From: a virus
Length of the DNA: 21,929 bases
IMG/VR virus record: IMGVR_UViG_3300028840_001889
Span: 1 to 21,929 of that record
Reading direction: 5' to 3' (one strand)
Shown: positions 6,076 through 14,688 of the stretch, piece by piece
Layout of the letters: the number at the start of each line of letters is the position of its first letter
Numbering within the stretch: position 1 is the stretch's first letter
Program-made: the position numbers and the translations under genes
Notes under the pieces: generated by a model
What the model was told of the DNA's origin: nothing
The model's input: the letters and a program-made list of their open reading frames with translations, nothing else
Database searches by the model: none

Positions 6076-6477
6076 GTGCCAGTTACTGTAAAGATAAAAG
6101 GTGCAGAACAAGAATTTGCCAAAGCTAATTCTGATTTAAATCAGTTTGTAAATAGTGCTATGCGCGCAAGAGCATTTCAAGCTCTTGGAGATTTAAAATC
6201 AGTTACTCCAGTTGATACAGGTAGAGCAAGAAATTCTTGGACACTTACTACTTCCCCAACTGAATTTAGAAGCACATTAGTAGCGACAAATGCATTATCT
6301 ACTACTTTACTGAGTCCACCTTCTAAAGATACTATCGAAAAATTATACATTACTAATGGTGTAAGTTATATCGATAAATTAAATGCAGGAAGCTCTAAAC
6401 AAGCCCCTTCTCGTTTTATAGAAAATACTATACAAAAGTATTTTGAGATTGAAGGGTTAGTTTACTTAGAGGTTTAA
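6076..6477 (+). CDS. HK97 gp10-like tail completion/minor tail protein
   Basis: A 133-residue protein with a GTG start (6076) and AGGAG 6063-6067. The signature VTPVDTGRARNSWTL followed by YIDKLNAGSSKQAPSRFIENTI is that of the HK97 gp10-like group (lambda gpZ-type tail completion proteins: 'tGraRnsW ... Y...l..GsskqAP..fi'). It acts at the head-tail joint or the tail end. In most siphoviruses the gene lies between the stopper and the terminator; here it sits between the chaperones and the tape measure, an unusual position. It ends one base before the tape measure start, so translation is probably coupled. Confidence 0.65.
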   Translation: MPVTVKIKGAEQEFAKANSDLNQFVNSAMRARAFQALGDLKSVTPVDTGRARNSWTLTTSPTEFRSTLVATNALSTTLLSPPSKDTIEKLYITNGVSYIDKLNAGSSKQAPSRFIENTIQKYFEIEGLVYLEV

Positions 6478-6478
6478 T

Positions 6479-9400
6479 ATGGCTATTCGTTTAGAGTTTG
6501 TATCTGATTCTAAAAAAGCACAAGCTGATTTAAAACAATTAGATCAAGCTGTTAAAAGTATTGATAAATCCACTGAAAAACTTTCTAAGTCTTTCAGTTT
6601 TATTACGAAGAGTCTTGGTACATTAGTGGCTACCTATGCCACCTTTCGAACTATTTCTTCCTCTTTAGATTCATTTACAAGATTAGAGAATAGAGTTGCA
6701 CTAGTAACAGGTAGAACTAAACAACTCTCTATTGTACTTAACCAAGTACGAGATATATCCTCACGTACAAGAGCGCCTATAGATGATATTGCACAAACAT
6801 TTAATAGATTAGCAATAAGTGCAAGAGCATCTGTTCCTGAAGCATTAGCGTTAACAGAGACTTTAGTACAAGCAGGGAAGATTGGTGGCGGTTCTGTTGA
6901 AACTATTTCTTCTTCTCTAATCCAGTTAAATCAAGGTATTGCTGCTGGTGCTCTTAGAGGTGAAGAATTAAATTCAGTATTAGAAGGATTGCCAAGAGTA
7001 GCACAAGCATTAGCTGATGAGTTAGATGTAGATATTGCAGCATTACGTTCCTTAGCTGAACAAGGACAAATTACTTCTAGAGTAATTAAGAATGCCTTAA
7101 AAAATAGTGCTGAGGAAATAAGAAAAGAATTTGAACTTATTGAACCCACAATAAGTGAAGGGTTTCAAGCAATAGAAAGAGCCGGTAAAAATCTAGTAAA
7201 GAATTTAATAGGTGCTTTTGGTTTCGGAGGGAGTTTAGGTAGAGTTCTTGATAATTTTGCCAAAACTTTAACAGAATTTGGAGATAAATTAGCATTAAGA
7301 ATAATTATCATTACTTCTAAAATAGAAACACTAATTATTAAATTCCAAACAGCTTTACTTAAAGCTGGTATTGGTTTAGATTTTTCCTTTAGAGAAATTT
7401 TTGGAGGAATTCTAGCGAGTACAGGAATTTTATCTCTAGCTCTATTTCGAATTATTTCTTTTACTAAAGCTGTTGCATCCCTTTTCTTTGGATTATTTAT
7501 CTATCTGGTAGGGCGATCTATTGTACCAGATATGTGGAAGCGAATTGTAAAAGTAACTGCTGATTCAACTAAAGATGCATTAAATGTAATTTCTGGTTTT
7601 ACAGAGGATACAAAAGAAAGTTTTGATGAATTAAATAAAGAAATTAAAAATCCATTAGAAGAATTAGATAAGAATTTTAAAGCTAGTTTTGAAATTGGTG
7701 TTTTAGGAGTTTCAAGTTTAACTGCAATTTTTGCTTTAGTTGCAAAGAAATTTTCTTTAGCATTAGTTACTGCATTGACTGGTACATTGATAGCAGGTAC
7801 TTCAGGATTATTTTTAAAATTTGCAAAAGAAACTACAAATGTAGTCAGAGAAGAACTTGCACCTTTATTTAGTAATATAGCAAGTGATTTTGTTGAGACT
7901 TTAGTAAAAGGGATTTCTGGAATAACACTTTTAGCTTCAGTAGTAGCTAGCCCACAATTGGCATTAAATGCCGCAGTAATTGGAGCAGTAATATTTAATG
8001 CTCTAGCCAAATTTTTTATAGGTAGTAATTATTTATCAATAGTAGGACAAATTATTGGTAAAGTGATTAAAGTAGGAGTGATTGGTGCATTAGCTTCTCT
8101 CGCTTTAGATATTAACCCTATTACTCTAGCTTCAGATACATTACGTCTTCTTGATTTTGCAGGAATAGTAACTTTACTAAAAATAATAGCTGTTGCTATT
8201 GCTGAAAATCCAGTAGCAGCAGGTCTTTCTGCTACATCTCTCGCTATAGGAGTGGCTGGTGGAGAGAGTATAAAGGAATTACTTGTAGGTCTTGGAAAGC
8301 TAATAGTTTTTCCTGGATTAGCTGTTGGTGAAGGAACTACACTTGGCGGACGTCAAAGAGCATTAAATAGAAAAGTAGCACCCGCTGAAGCAAGAATTGC
8401 AGAGATAGATGCAGATTTAGAAACCTCTAGGGATCGAATTTCTCGTTTTACAGCAAATGCTAGAAGAAATGTACAAGCTCAAAGAAAAATCATAGAGAGA
8501 CAACAAGGATTAGAAGCAGAAAGATTAGCCTTAATAAGCAATGTAAGAAAGAATGTAGGTAAAGAGAAAAAAGTTTTAGATGCAAAAATAGCAGCGGCTA
8601 AACAAGAAAGAGCAACATTACAACAAGAATTAAGTAGAGAACGCAGATTGCGTGGTGGAGCCATCTCTAGTAGGAGAGGCATCAGAGAAGAAGGGCTTAT
8701 TTTAAGGCGGGATATTAAAGTACCACAAGCAGAATTAACTGCTACTAATGAAGCATTAGCTAAAATTCGAACTACTATAGTAGATGGTGCTACGCGTGCT
8801 GGTATTGTATTAGGCACTGCCGTCGGTACTTATGGTGGTGTTGTATTAGGTCAACGTTTTGTTGATGAATTTGAATTAGAAGGTGGAAGAGCACTTGCAG
8901 CAATTTTAGCTTCTTCAGCAGTTGTACAATCAGTTACCGCAGTAATTGGAGGAGGAATTGGTAATTTAGTAGCTAAGATTCTTATAGGTATTCCTGCAAT
9001 TTATAGAGCAGCTAAAACAGCATTATTTGCATTTTTGAATAATACTTTTTTAGCGAAATTATTTGCATATGGTAGAAGTTTTTTATTAGAACTTAAATTA
9101 GTATTTACTAATGCTTGGCGGAGATTAGCTGCTATTCTACAAGCAGATGCCGTTAAACGTTTTATAGCTGCATTTAAAAATATTTTACTACTAATTGGAA
9201 TAACTACATTATTAGTTAAATTCAGTGAAAATCTTCAATCTTTTGGAGCTAAGATCCGAGAGTATCTATTACAACAACCAGTAATAGGTCCAGTATTAAT
9301 TGGTCTTGAAGCATTCTGGGATAGAGCCGCTAGTTGGTGGGATACCATAAAAACCTTTATAGAAGGTTTAGATTTAGGTGGTAAATTAGAAGCATTAACA

Positions 9401-12400
9401 GATTCAATTAAGAATTTTAGTCCATTTGGAATTAATATTTTTGGTGGCGGTAGAGATTCGAAATTTGAAGATTCAGTAGTTAGACTTCCTGGAGATTCTT
9501 CTGCAAAAAATTTCAAATTATATGCTACAGGAGGATTACTAAAAGGCCCAGGTACAGGTACTTCTGACTCTATACCCGCTCTTTTATCTAATGGTGAATA
9601 TGTAATAAATGCTAAAGCTACTGCAAAAAACAAACCATTATTAGACGCAATTAATTATAGTGGAGTTGTTCCTAAATTTGCTACTGGAGGAATGGTTAAT
9701 TTCACTAATACATTAGTGCAAAGTGCAGGTAAAGAAAGTTTAGCGCGTGTAATAGAAGGTCGTAAAGAATTACAAGAGGCTATAACCAATAATAAAGTTA
9801 CAGAATCTATTCTTAAATTAGATTCTTCTAGTATTAAAGAAAAATATTTTAATAAAGAATTAACTAATCAAGAATATTATTATTGGAAATTAAATCAAGA
9901 GTTAAAAGAAGCAGATACAGAACGTGTACAGAAGTTTTATGAAAGAACTTTAGGGGTTGATCTTAATAAAATTAAATCTGACCTCGGTATAGAGAAGTTT
10001 TCTTATAAAGAAGGAGGTTTTATAAATGAAATCTCTGGAATGAATAATAACCCTAAACTATTAGATAAATTTAATGAATATTTTATCTCGAAAGATAAAG
10101 AAAAAAATTCATATGCAGATGGTGGTTTAGTAGGTTTTCTAGATAGCCTGACTAATAAAGGACCTACATCTTATGATTATATAGCAAATGATAATGCTTT
10201 ATATAATGCAGTAGATCAAATACAAGAAGCAGTAGTATATAAATATCGTAATTTAGATATCGCTAAAAATGGTGATAAGTTCATTAAAGATTTAGCAGAT
10301 TTCTTGAATGTTAAATTAGTTCAATCTGCATCAACTGATACTCCTCGGTTTTATCCCGGAAAAAATAAAGCAATTGTTCCTCTGATAAAAGGAAATTACA
10401 ATCCAATTAATGCATTAGCGACTGGTGCCCATGAAATGGGCCATGCAGTTTCTGCTCGTGCAGGTAATAGTTTTTCAAATTATTATGAACTGTATCAAGA
10501 AGAGACAAGAGCAAGTCAGATTGCTAATAAATTAAATCCTACTAAATATAATCTTTGGGATGAAGGATTAGAAACGGCATTAGGAACGTATGAATCTGCA
10601 ATGCTTGATGATCATGCCAATTGGTATAAATATGTAGTGGAAGATGCTAAAAGAACTTATGGAGGTAGAGGACCCTCTCTTGAAGCTGCTATACGAAATG
10701 TAGGAACTGATCTCATTTCTGGAATTAAGAATGTAGATTTAGAACTGTTAAAAGAAGTCATAGTAACTGGCCAAAGCAGTCAAATTATTGGTTCAGTACT
10801 TGCAGAAATAGCTTTAAGGGATGTAATCAATAGTGAGTTCTTTTCATCATTTTTTACTAGTGGCAAGACTGCAGAACAAATAGCAGATTTAAAGGAAAAT
10901 GATTGGCCCGTATGGGCGAGAGCAGCATTATATGCAGCTGGTATTACAATTGATTTTATCAATAAAGAAGCACCTATTGCACTTTTAAGTGGTGGTATTG
11001 GTTCAGTTATAGGCGCCTTGCCTAAATTACTAAGATTGCCTACCTTAATTGGTACAGGTATTTTTGCAGCAGATGGAATAATTAAACCAGAAAAATTTGC
11101 TTCAGGAGGGAAAGTATCAGGTCCTGGAGGCCCTAGGGAAGATAAAATCCCTGCTATGCTTTCTGCTGGGGAATATGTAATAAATGCTGATGCAACTAAG
11201 AAAAATAAATTATTATTAGATGCAATCAATTATGGTAATGTAGTTCCTAAATTTGCAGATGGTGGTCTAGTTGGTTTTTCTACTAGTTTATTACAAATTG
11301 CAGGTAGAGATAGTTTAAATCGTGTAATAAAAGGGCGTAAAGAATTACAAAAAGCAATAGATTCTAGTGAGATAACTGAAGAAATTCTAAAATTAGATAA
11401 GACGACTATTAATGAAAAATACTATAACAAAGAGTTAAATAATAAACAGTATTACTATTGGAAATTAAATCAAGAGTTAAAAGAAGCAGATACAGAACGT
11501 GTTCAACAATTTTATGAGAAGAATTTAGGAGTTGATCTTGACCAGATAAAATCTGATCTTAATATAGATAAGTTTTCATATCGAGATGGAGGCCCTGTAG
11601 GTATATTAAAATATATACCTAAGACTGCAGAAGCCTCTTTAGAAGTAGCTAATTATACTGATGAAATCGCAAAAGAATTATCAGGATTCAACGAATTAAA
11701 ACAACGTTTTGAATCTGATATTGAAAGTTTAATTATTTCTTTTAATACTGATTTTGGAAGACCTATTCGTGTATATCGTAAAATCGCTGGAAATTACGCA
11801 TTCAGCCCATTTGATCTTTTCAATGAACAAGTAATTACAGATACTATTCAAAATTTAAATATTGGCGATAAAGTACAATTAGACCCTGTTCTTTTACTGC
11901 CTGATCTGAATCAAGCAGCAGACAAAGAAGAATTAGCATCGATGTATGCTATTTCGATACATGAATTAGGACATGCAACACAATTTTTAGATCTTTGGAA
12001 AAAGAATTATAAGGGAGATTACTCATTTGGAATTGGTTCATTAGAAGATCTTACAGGTAATACAGTAGTAGCTCCAGGTGATCTTTTATTAGAATGGAAT
12101 TCTATTCCATCAATTGATAGAGAGTCTTACGCGAATAAATTTGCAGCTTTATATACAAAACCTGTACAAGAAAATTTAAATCGGAAAACGATTGATAACA
12201 CTATAGCTGGAAGTATGAATTCCTATATTGGAGTTTTATTAGGTGAACTTTTAACTTTAATGCCAGATATTTATGATTTTAATCAAGAGAATCCTTTACC
12301 TCCATTTGCTAGTAATAATCTTATTAAAGATTTTCTTAATGATTTTAAGGAAAGTAATGCATTTAAATCAAAGATCACAGAAATAAATACTGCTTTTGAT

Positions 12401-14686
12401 TTGTCTGATGGTAGATTAGATAATCTTTACCTCGGTGTTTCACCAGCAATCATAAATGAAGTTATATATAAGTTATTATCTTCTTATATAGGTAATAATG
12501 ACTTTTTTGATAAATTTTATCAGAAATACGATAGACAGGATCCAATAGCAGCTTTAGAACAACTTCCTGAATCTGATCTTCAAAAACTTCAAAGTATATT
12601 CTTTTCTATACAAAAAGAAGTACAAACATTAATTGGTTCAATACCTAAATCACAAATTTTCAATCGAGTGCTATCTAAGGCTGGAAGTACAATTGGCCAA
12701 TTCGCAATGGGAGGTAAAATCTCAGGACCAGGCGGCTCTAGAGAAGATAAGATCCCTGCTATGCTCTCTAATGGAGAGTATGTAATAAATGCTGCTGCGA
12801 CTAAGAAAAATAAACCACTTTTAGATGCTATTAATTTTGGTGGTATGATACCTAAATTTGCCCAAGGAGGGCAAGTATTACAATACTTCCAAGACGGTGG
12901 TGAAGCTCAACCAAGGCAAACTGTTTTAGAACAATTAATTACTCCTGAGACTGTCAAAATTTTTGATCAAATTGGAGCACTTTTAAAAGAAAGTATTGGA
13001 ACTACTTTCTCAGAAGTAATAACTGCTGTAAAAAGTGCATTTGAAGAAAAAGGATTTGTAGGAACTATTGGCGTAGGAATCGAAAAAGTTGTAACAATTC
13101 TCGCTACTCTTTTAGGTGTTATCGAAAAAGATACTACTACTAAAGAATTAGCCAGTATTGGCGATTTAATTAAAAGCGGTAATATAAATATTTCTACAGC
13201 TATAACTGAAGAAATCAGTAAATTTAATAAATTTGGTTTAGGAAATTTAATTTCTTTACAAGGTGTAAATCTAAGTGATTCTAGAATTCCTGAAGAAAGA
13301 CAAACACTTTTACTACAAGCGGTCAATCAATTAAATTTAGAACTGACTGCATTACAACAAAGAAGAGAAGCAGGACAAGAAGCTTCTACTCAAGAATTAT
13401 TATCGATAAAAAATCGAGCTGCTGTTATTGAAGGCCAATTAGATACTATACGAAATATAAATGCAGGAATACAAGAAAATACTGCTGAAGCAAATAAATT
13501 TTTAGCAGAATTAGTTACAGGTGGTGTAGACCAAACGAAAACAGATGTAGCCACTTTATTTAAAAATATTATTAGAGGAAAAGATTTTAAAGAATCTTTT
13601 GATCAATTTGTAAATAGTTTTTTAGATAATCTTGCAGAAGTTTCCTCTAAAGCTTTCACTGAAGCTGTTTTTAAAGCTTCTGATAAATTCTTAGAAAATG
13701 CAACTAAAGCACTTTTCGAATGGCTGTCAAGCGGGGGCGATAATACTGGAACTATTGTTGGAGAAGGTATTAAAAATATATTTGATACTATTACTGGCAA
13801 GAGTTATGAAGCAGATATTAACCCTTTAGGTAGTGAGGTTGCTAAGAATTATTTAACAGATCCTTTTGGTGGAGCTACTAATGCAGTAACTGAGTTTAAT
13901 CCTTTTGGTACTTCTAAGACTTTAAGTGATCCATTGGATCAAATTGTTAAAGATAGCAGTACTTTTGGTGATGTATTAGGTAGTATTGATACATCAGGTA
14001 CTGTACCAGATTTAACTAAAGGTGGTGAAGTAACTATTGGAGAAGAGGGTGCTTTAGGTGGAGAAGCTTTTTTAACTTCACTTGAATCTATCTTTAATAA
14101 TACTCTTTCCAGATTTGGTGGAATTTTTGAGAGTCTTCCACAATTATTACAAGATGGTTTTTCTGCTGCTACAGATTTATTAGCAGGACTATTTAGTAGT
14201 TTTGGTGGAGGTAGCGGAAGTGCAGGAGGTACTGGTGGATTAGTTGCATCAGTACTTGGATTTGCTGGTGAAATATTTGGTGCTTCTGGCGGATACATCA
14301 AAGGATCAGGATCAGGTACCTCTGACTCTATACCTGCAATGCTTTCTAATGGTGAATATGTAATAAATGCTAAAGCTACTAAAACATTCAGGCCTTTATT
14401 AGACTCTATCAATTCTGGAGCCAGCATCCAATACAGAGCAACTGGCGGATACGTAGGAGACAGCTATGGACTCAATTCTGTATACAAAGAAGCGATGCAA
14501 AAAGAAGAAGCCAAAAAAGTAGAAAACCGTAATAATGTGAACAATATTACCTTTGCATTAGAAGGTGATTTTGATTCTAGAACAGAACGTGCTATCAGAA
14601 AATTCGTCAATAGTGGTGTACTACAAGCTAATTTAAATCAAGCTAATGTAGAAAATGGTGGCAACCCCGTGTTTAAAGGTAGATAA
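6479..14686 (+). CDS. giant modular tape measure protein with two HExxH domains
   Basis: A 2735-residue protein that sets tail length. Residues 60-250 match the tape-measure N-terminal domain (RISSSLDSFTRLENRVALVTG-like region, then ALTETLVQAGKIGGGS and AGALRGEELNSVLEGLPRVAQAL). Several hydrophobic segments follow at about 270-350, 405-445 and 470-600, then a coiled coil at about 630-730 and more hydrophobic stretches to about 960. From residue 1015 the protein is modular. Four GG-x-GEYVINA motifs have GG at 1018, 1543, 2078 and 2604. A 106-residue helical repeat occurs twice (1075-1180 and 1600-1705). HEMGH 1318-1322 has Glu1342 downstream (ETRASQIAN), and HELGH 1828-1832 has Glu1882 downstream (ESYANKFAA). 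These are zinc gluzincin-like sites. At the usual ~0.15 nm per residue it would imply a tail near 400 nm, or less if the embedded domains fold compactly. Ribosome binding site AGAGG. Confidence 0.9.
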   Translation: MAIRLEFVSDSKKAQADLKQLDQAVKSIDKSTEKLSKSFSFITKSLGTLVATYATFRTISSSLDSFTRLENRVALVTGRTKQLSIVLNQVRDISSRTRAPIDDIAQTFNRLAISARASVPEALALTETLVQAGKIGGGSVETISSSLIQLNQGIAAGALRGEELNSVLEGLPRVAQALADELDVDIAALRSLAEQGQITSRVIKNALKNSAEEIRKEFELIEPTISEGFQAIERAGKNLVKNLIGAFGFGGSLGRVLDNFAKTLTEFGDKLALRIIIITSKIETLIIKFQTALLKAGIGLDFSFREIFGGILASTGILSLALFRIISFTKAVASLFFGLFIYLVGRSIVPDMWKRIVKVTADSTKDALNVISGFTEDTKESFDELNKEIKNPLEELDKNFKASFEIGVLGVSSLTAIFALVAKKFSLALVTALTGTLIAGTSGLFLKFAKETTNVVREELAPLFSNIASDFVETLVKGISGITLLASVVASPQLALNAAVIGAVIFNALAKFFIGSNYLSIVGQIIGKVIKVGVIGALASLALDINPITLASDTLRLLDFAGIVTLLKIIAVAIAENPVAAGLSATSLAIGVAGGESIKELLVGLGKLIVFPGLAVGEGTTLGGRQRALNRKVAPAEARIAEIDADLETSRDRISRFTANARRNVQAQRKIIERQQGLEAERLALISNVRKNVGKEKKVLDAKIAAAKQERATLQQELSRERRLRGGAISSRRGIREEGLILRRDIKVPQAELTATNEALAKIRTTIVDGATRAGIVLGTAVGTYGGVVLGQRFVDEFELEGGRALAAILASSAVVQSVTAVIGGGIGNLVAKILIGIPAIYRAAKTALFAFLNNTFLAKLFAYGRSFLLELKLVFTNAWRRLAAILQADAVKRFIAAFKNILLLIGITTLLVKFSENLQSFGAKIREYLLQQPVIGPVLIGLEAFWDRAASWWDTIKTFIEGLDLGGKLEALTDSIKNFSPFGINIFGGGRDSKFEDSVVRLPGDSSAKNFKLYATGGLLKGPGTGTSDSIPALLSNGEYVINAKATAKNKPLLDAINYSGVVPKFATGGMVNFTNTLVQSAGKESLARVIEGRKELQEAITNNKVTESILKLDSSSIKEKYFNKELTNQEYYYWKLNQELKEADTERVQKFYERTLGVDLNKIKSDLGIEKFSYKEGGFINEISGMNNNPKLLDKFNEYFISKDKEKNSYADGGLVGFLDSLTNKGPTSYDYIANDNALYNAVDQIQEAVVYKYRNLDIAKNGDKFIKDLADFLNVKLVQSASTDTPRFYPGKNKAIVPLIKGNYNPINALATGAHEMGHAVSARAGNSFSNYYELYQEETRASQIANKLNPTKYNLWDEGLETALGTYESAMLDDHANWYKYVVEDAKRTYGGRGPSLEAAIRNVGTDLISGIKNVDLELLKEVIVTGQSSQIIGSVLAEIALRDVINSEFFSSFFTSGKTAEQIADLKENDWPVWARAALYAAGITIDFINKEAPIALLSGGIGSVIGALPKLLRLPTLIGTGIFAADGIIKPEKFASGGKVSGPGGPREDKIPAMLSAGEYVINADATKKNKLLLDAINYGNVVPKFADGGLVGFSTSLLQIAGRDSLNRVIKGRKELQKAIDSSEITEEILKLDKTTINEKYYNKELNNKQYYYWKLNQELKEADTERVQQFYEKNLGVDLDQIKSDLNIDKFSYRDGGPVGILKYIPKTAEASLEVANYTDEIAKELSGFNELKQRFESDIESLIISFNTDFGRPIRVYRKIAGNYAFSPFDLFNEQVITDTIQNLNIGDKVQLDPVLLLPDLNQAADKEELASMYAISIHELGHATQFLDLWKKNYKGDYSFGIGSLEDLTGNTVVAPGDLLLEWNSIPSIDRESYANKFAALYTKPVQENLNRKTIDNTIAGSMNSYIGVLLGELLTLMPDIYDFNQENPLPPFASNNLIKDFLNDFKESNAFKSKITEINTAFDLSDGRLDNLYLGVSPAIINEVIYKLLSSYIGNNDFFDKFYQKYDRQDPIAALEQLPESDLQKLQSIFFSIQKEVQTLIGSIPKSQIFNRVLSKAGSTIGQFAMGGKISGPGGSREDKIPAMLSNGEYVINAAATKKNKPLLDAINFGGMIPKFAQGGQVLQYFQDGGEAQPRQTVLEQLITPETVKIFDQIGALLKESIGTTFSEVITAVKSAFEEKGFVGTIGVGIEKVVTILATLLGVIEKDTTTKELASIGDLIKSGNINISTAITEEISKFNKFGLGNLISLQGVNLSDSRIPEERQTLLLQAVNQLNLELTALQQRREAGQEASTQELLSIKNRAAVIEGQLDTIRNINAGIQENTAEANKFLAELVTGGVDQTKTDVATLFKNIIRGKDFKESFDQFVNSFLDNLAEVSSKAFTEAVFKASDKFLENATKALFEWLSSGGDNTGTIVGEGIKNIFDTITGKSYEADINPLGSEVAKNYLTDPFGGATNAVTEFNPFGTSKTLSDPLDQIVKDSSTFGDVLGSIDTSGTVPDLTKGGEVTIGEEGALGGEAFLTSLESIFNNTLSRFGGIFESLPQLLQDGFSAATDLLAGLFSSFGGGSGSAGGTGGLVASVLGFAGEIFGASGGYIKGSGSGTSDSIPAMLSNGEYVINAKATKTFRPLLDSINSGASIQYRATGGYVGDSYGLNSVYKEAMQKEEAKKVENRNNVNNITFALEGDFDSRTERAIRKFVNSGVLQANLNQANVENGGNPVFKGR
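9521..9691 (+). repeat. tape measure GG-motif copy 1
   Basis: This codes residues 1015-1071: TGG start, GPGTGTSDSIPALLS, NGEYVINAKAT, then KPLLDAINY and PKFATGG. It belongs to the 'GTSDSIPA' subtype shared with copy 4. It marks the start of the first ~525-residue unit. Such glycine-rich GEYVINA motifs recur in phage tail proteins; their function is not known to me. Confidence 0.85.
9701..10018 (+). repeat. tape measure helical repeat A
   Basis: This codes residues 1075-1180. It aligns without gaps to repeat B, offset by exactly 525 residues, at about 70% identity by hand count (73 of 106). Together with GG-motif copy 1 it makes a 166-residue collinear duplicated block. It ends in the turn FSYKEGG. 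Within it, 9881-9927 is identical at DNA level to 11456-11502. Confidence 0.85.
10430..10504 (+). other. HExxH metallopeptidase-like site 1 inside tape measure
   Basis: This codes HEMGH (residues 1318-1322) through Glu1342. The histidines and glutamates fit a zinc site, and ETRASQIAN matches the ExxAxx(F/I)A helix of gluzincins such as the ImmA/IrrE (M78-like) group. A preceding hydrophobic strand (KAIVPLIKG) could be the substrate-binding edge strand. Activity is inferred from motif only. Confidence 0.6.
11096..11266 (+). repeat. tape measure GG-motif copy 2
   Basis: This codes residues 1540-1596: FASGG start, GPGGPREDKIPAML, AGEYVINADAT, LLLDAINYGN and PKFADGG. It belongs to the 'PREDKIPA' subtype shared with copy 3. 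It starts the second unit, 525 residues after copy 1. Confidence 0.85.
11276..11593 (+). repeat. tape measure helical repeat B
   Basis: This codes residues 1600-1705, the partner of repeat A. It ends FSYRDGG. The best-kept core is WKLNQELKEADTERVQ. After this block the two units diverge strongly although both go on to an HExxH site. Confidence 0.85.
11960..12145 (+). other. HExxH metallopeptidase-like site 2 inside tape measure
   Basis: This codes HELGH (residues 1828-1832) through ESYANKFAALY. Glu1882 lies 50 residues after the second histidine. The HELGHA ... ExxANxFAA pattern is close to the ImmA/IrrE-type gluzincin signature. The preceding strand VQLDPVLLLPDL fits the edge strand. The site lies 285 residues into unit 2, versus 300 for site 1 in unit 1. 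Enzyme activity is inferred. Confidence 0.65.
12701..12871 (+). repeat. tape measure GG-motif copy 3
   Basis: This codes residues 2075-2131: FAMGG, GPGGSREDKIPAML, NGEYVINAAAT, KPLLDAINFGG and PKFAQGG. It opens a third unit of 526-527 residues that lacks both the helical repeat and any HExxH. Confidence 0.85.
14282..14449 (+). repeat. tape measure GG-motif copy 4
   Basis: This codes residues 2602-2657: ASGG, GSGSGTSDSIPAML, NGEYVINAKAT, RPLLDSINSG and RATGG. It is nearest to copy 1, including shared codons around the DSIP and EYVINA cores. It lies about 80 residues from the C-terminus. Confidence 0.85.
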
Positions 14687-14688
14687 GA

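Noticed and set aside
13939-14427. A long minus-strand open frame opposite the tape measure
   Set aside because: It is proline/serine-rich shadow coding of the AT-rich tape measure gene, with no ribosome binding site and no recognisable protein features; the same holds for other minus-strand frames between 6900 and 14400.
9521-14449. A CRISPR-like or DNA-level direct-repeat array from the four motif copies
   Set aside because: The copies are in frame, differ at many synonymous sites and are 1.6 kb apart, so they are protein repeats.
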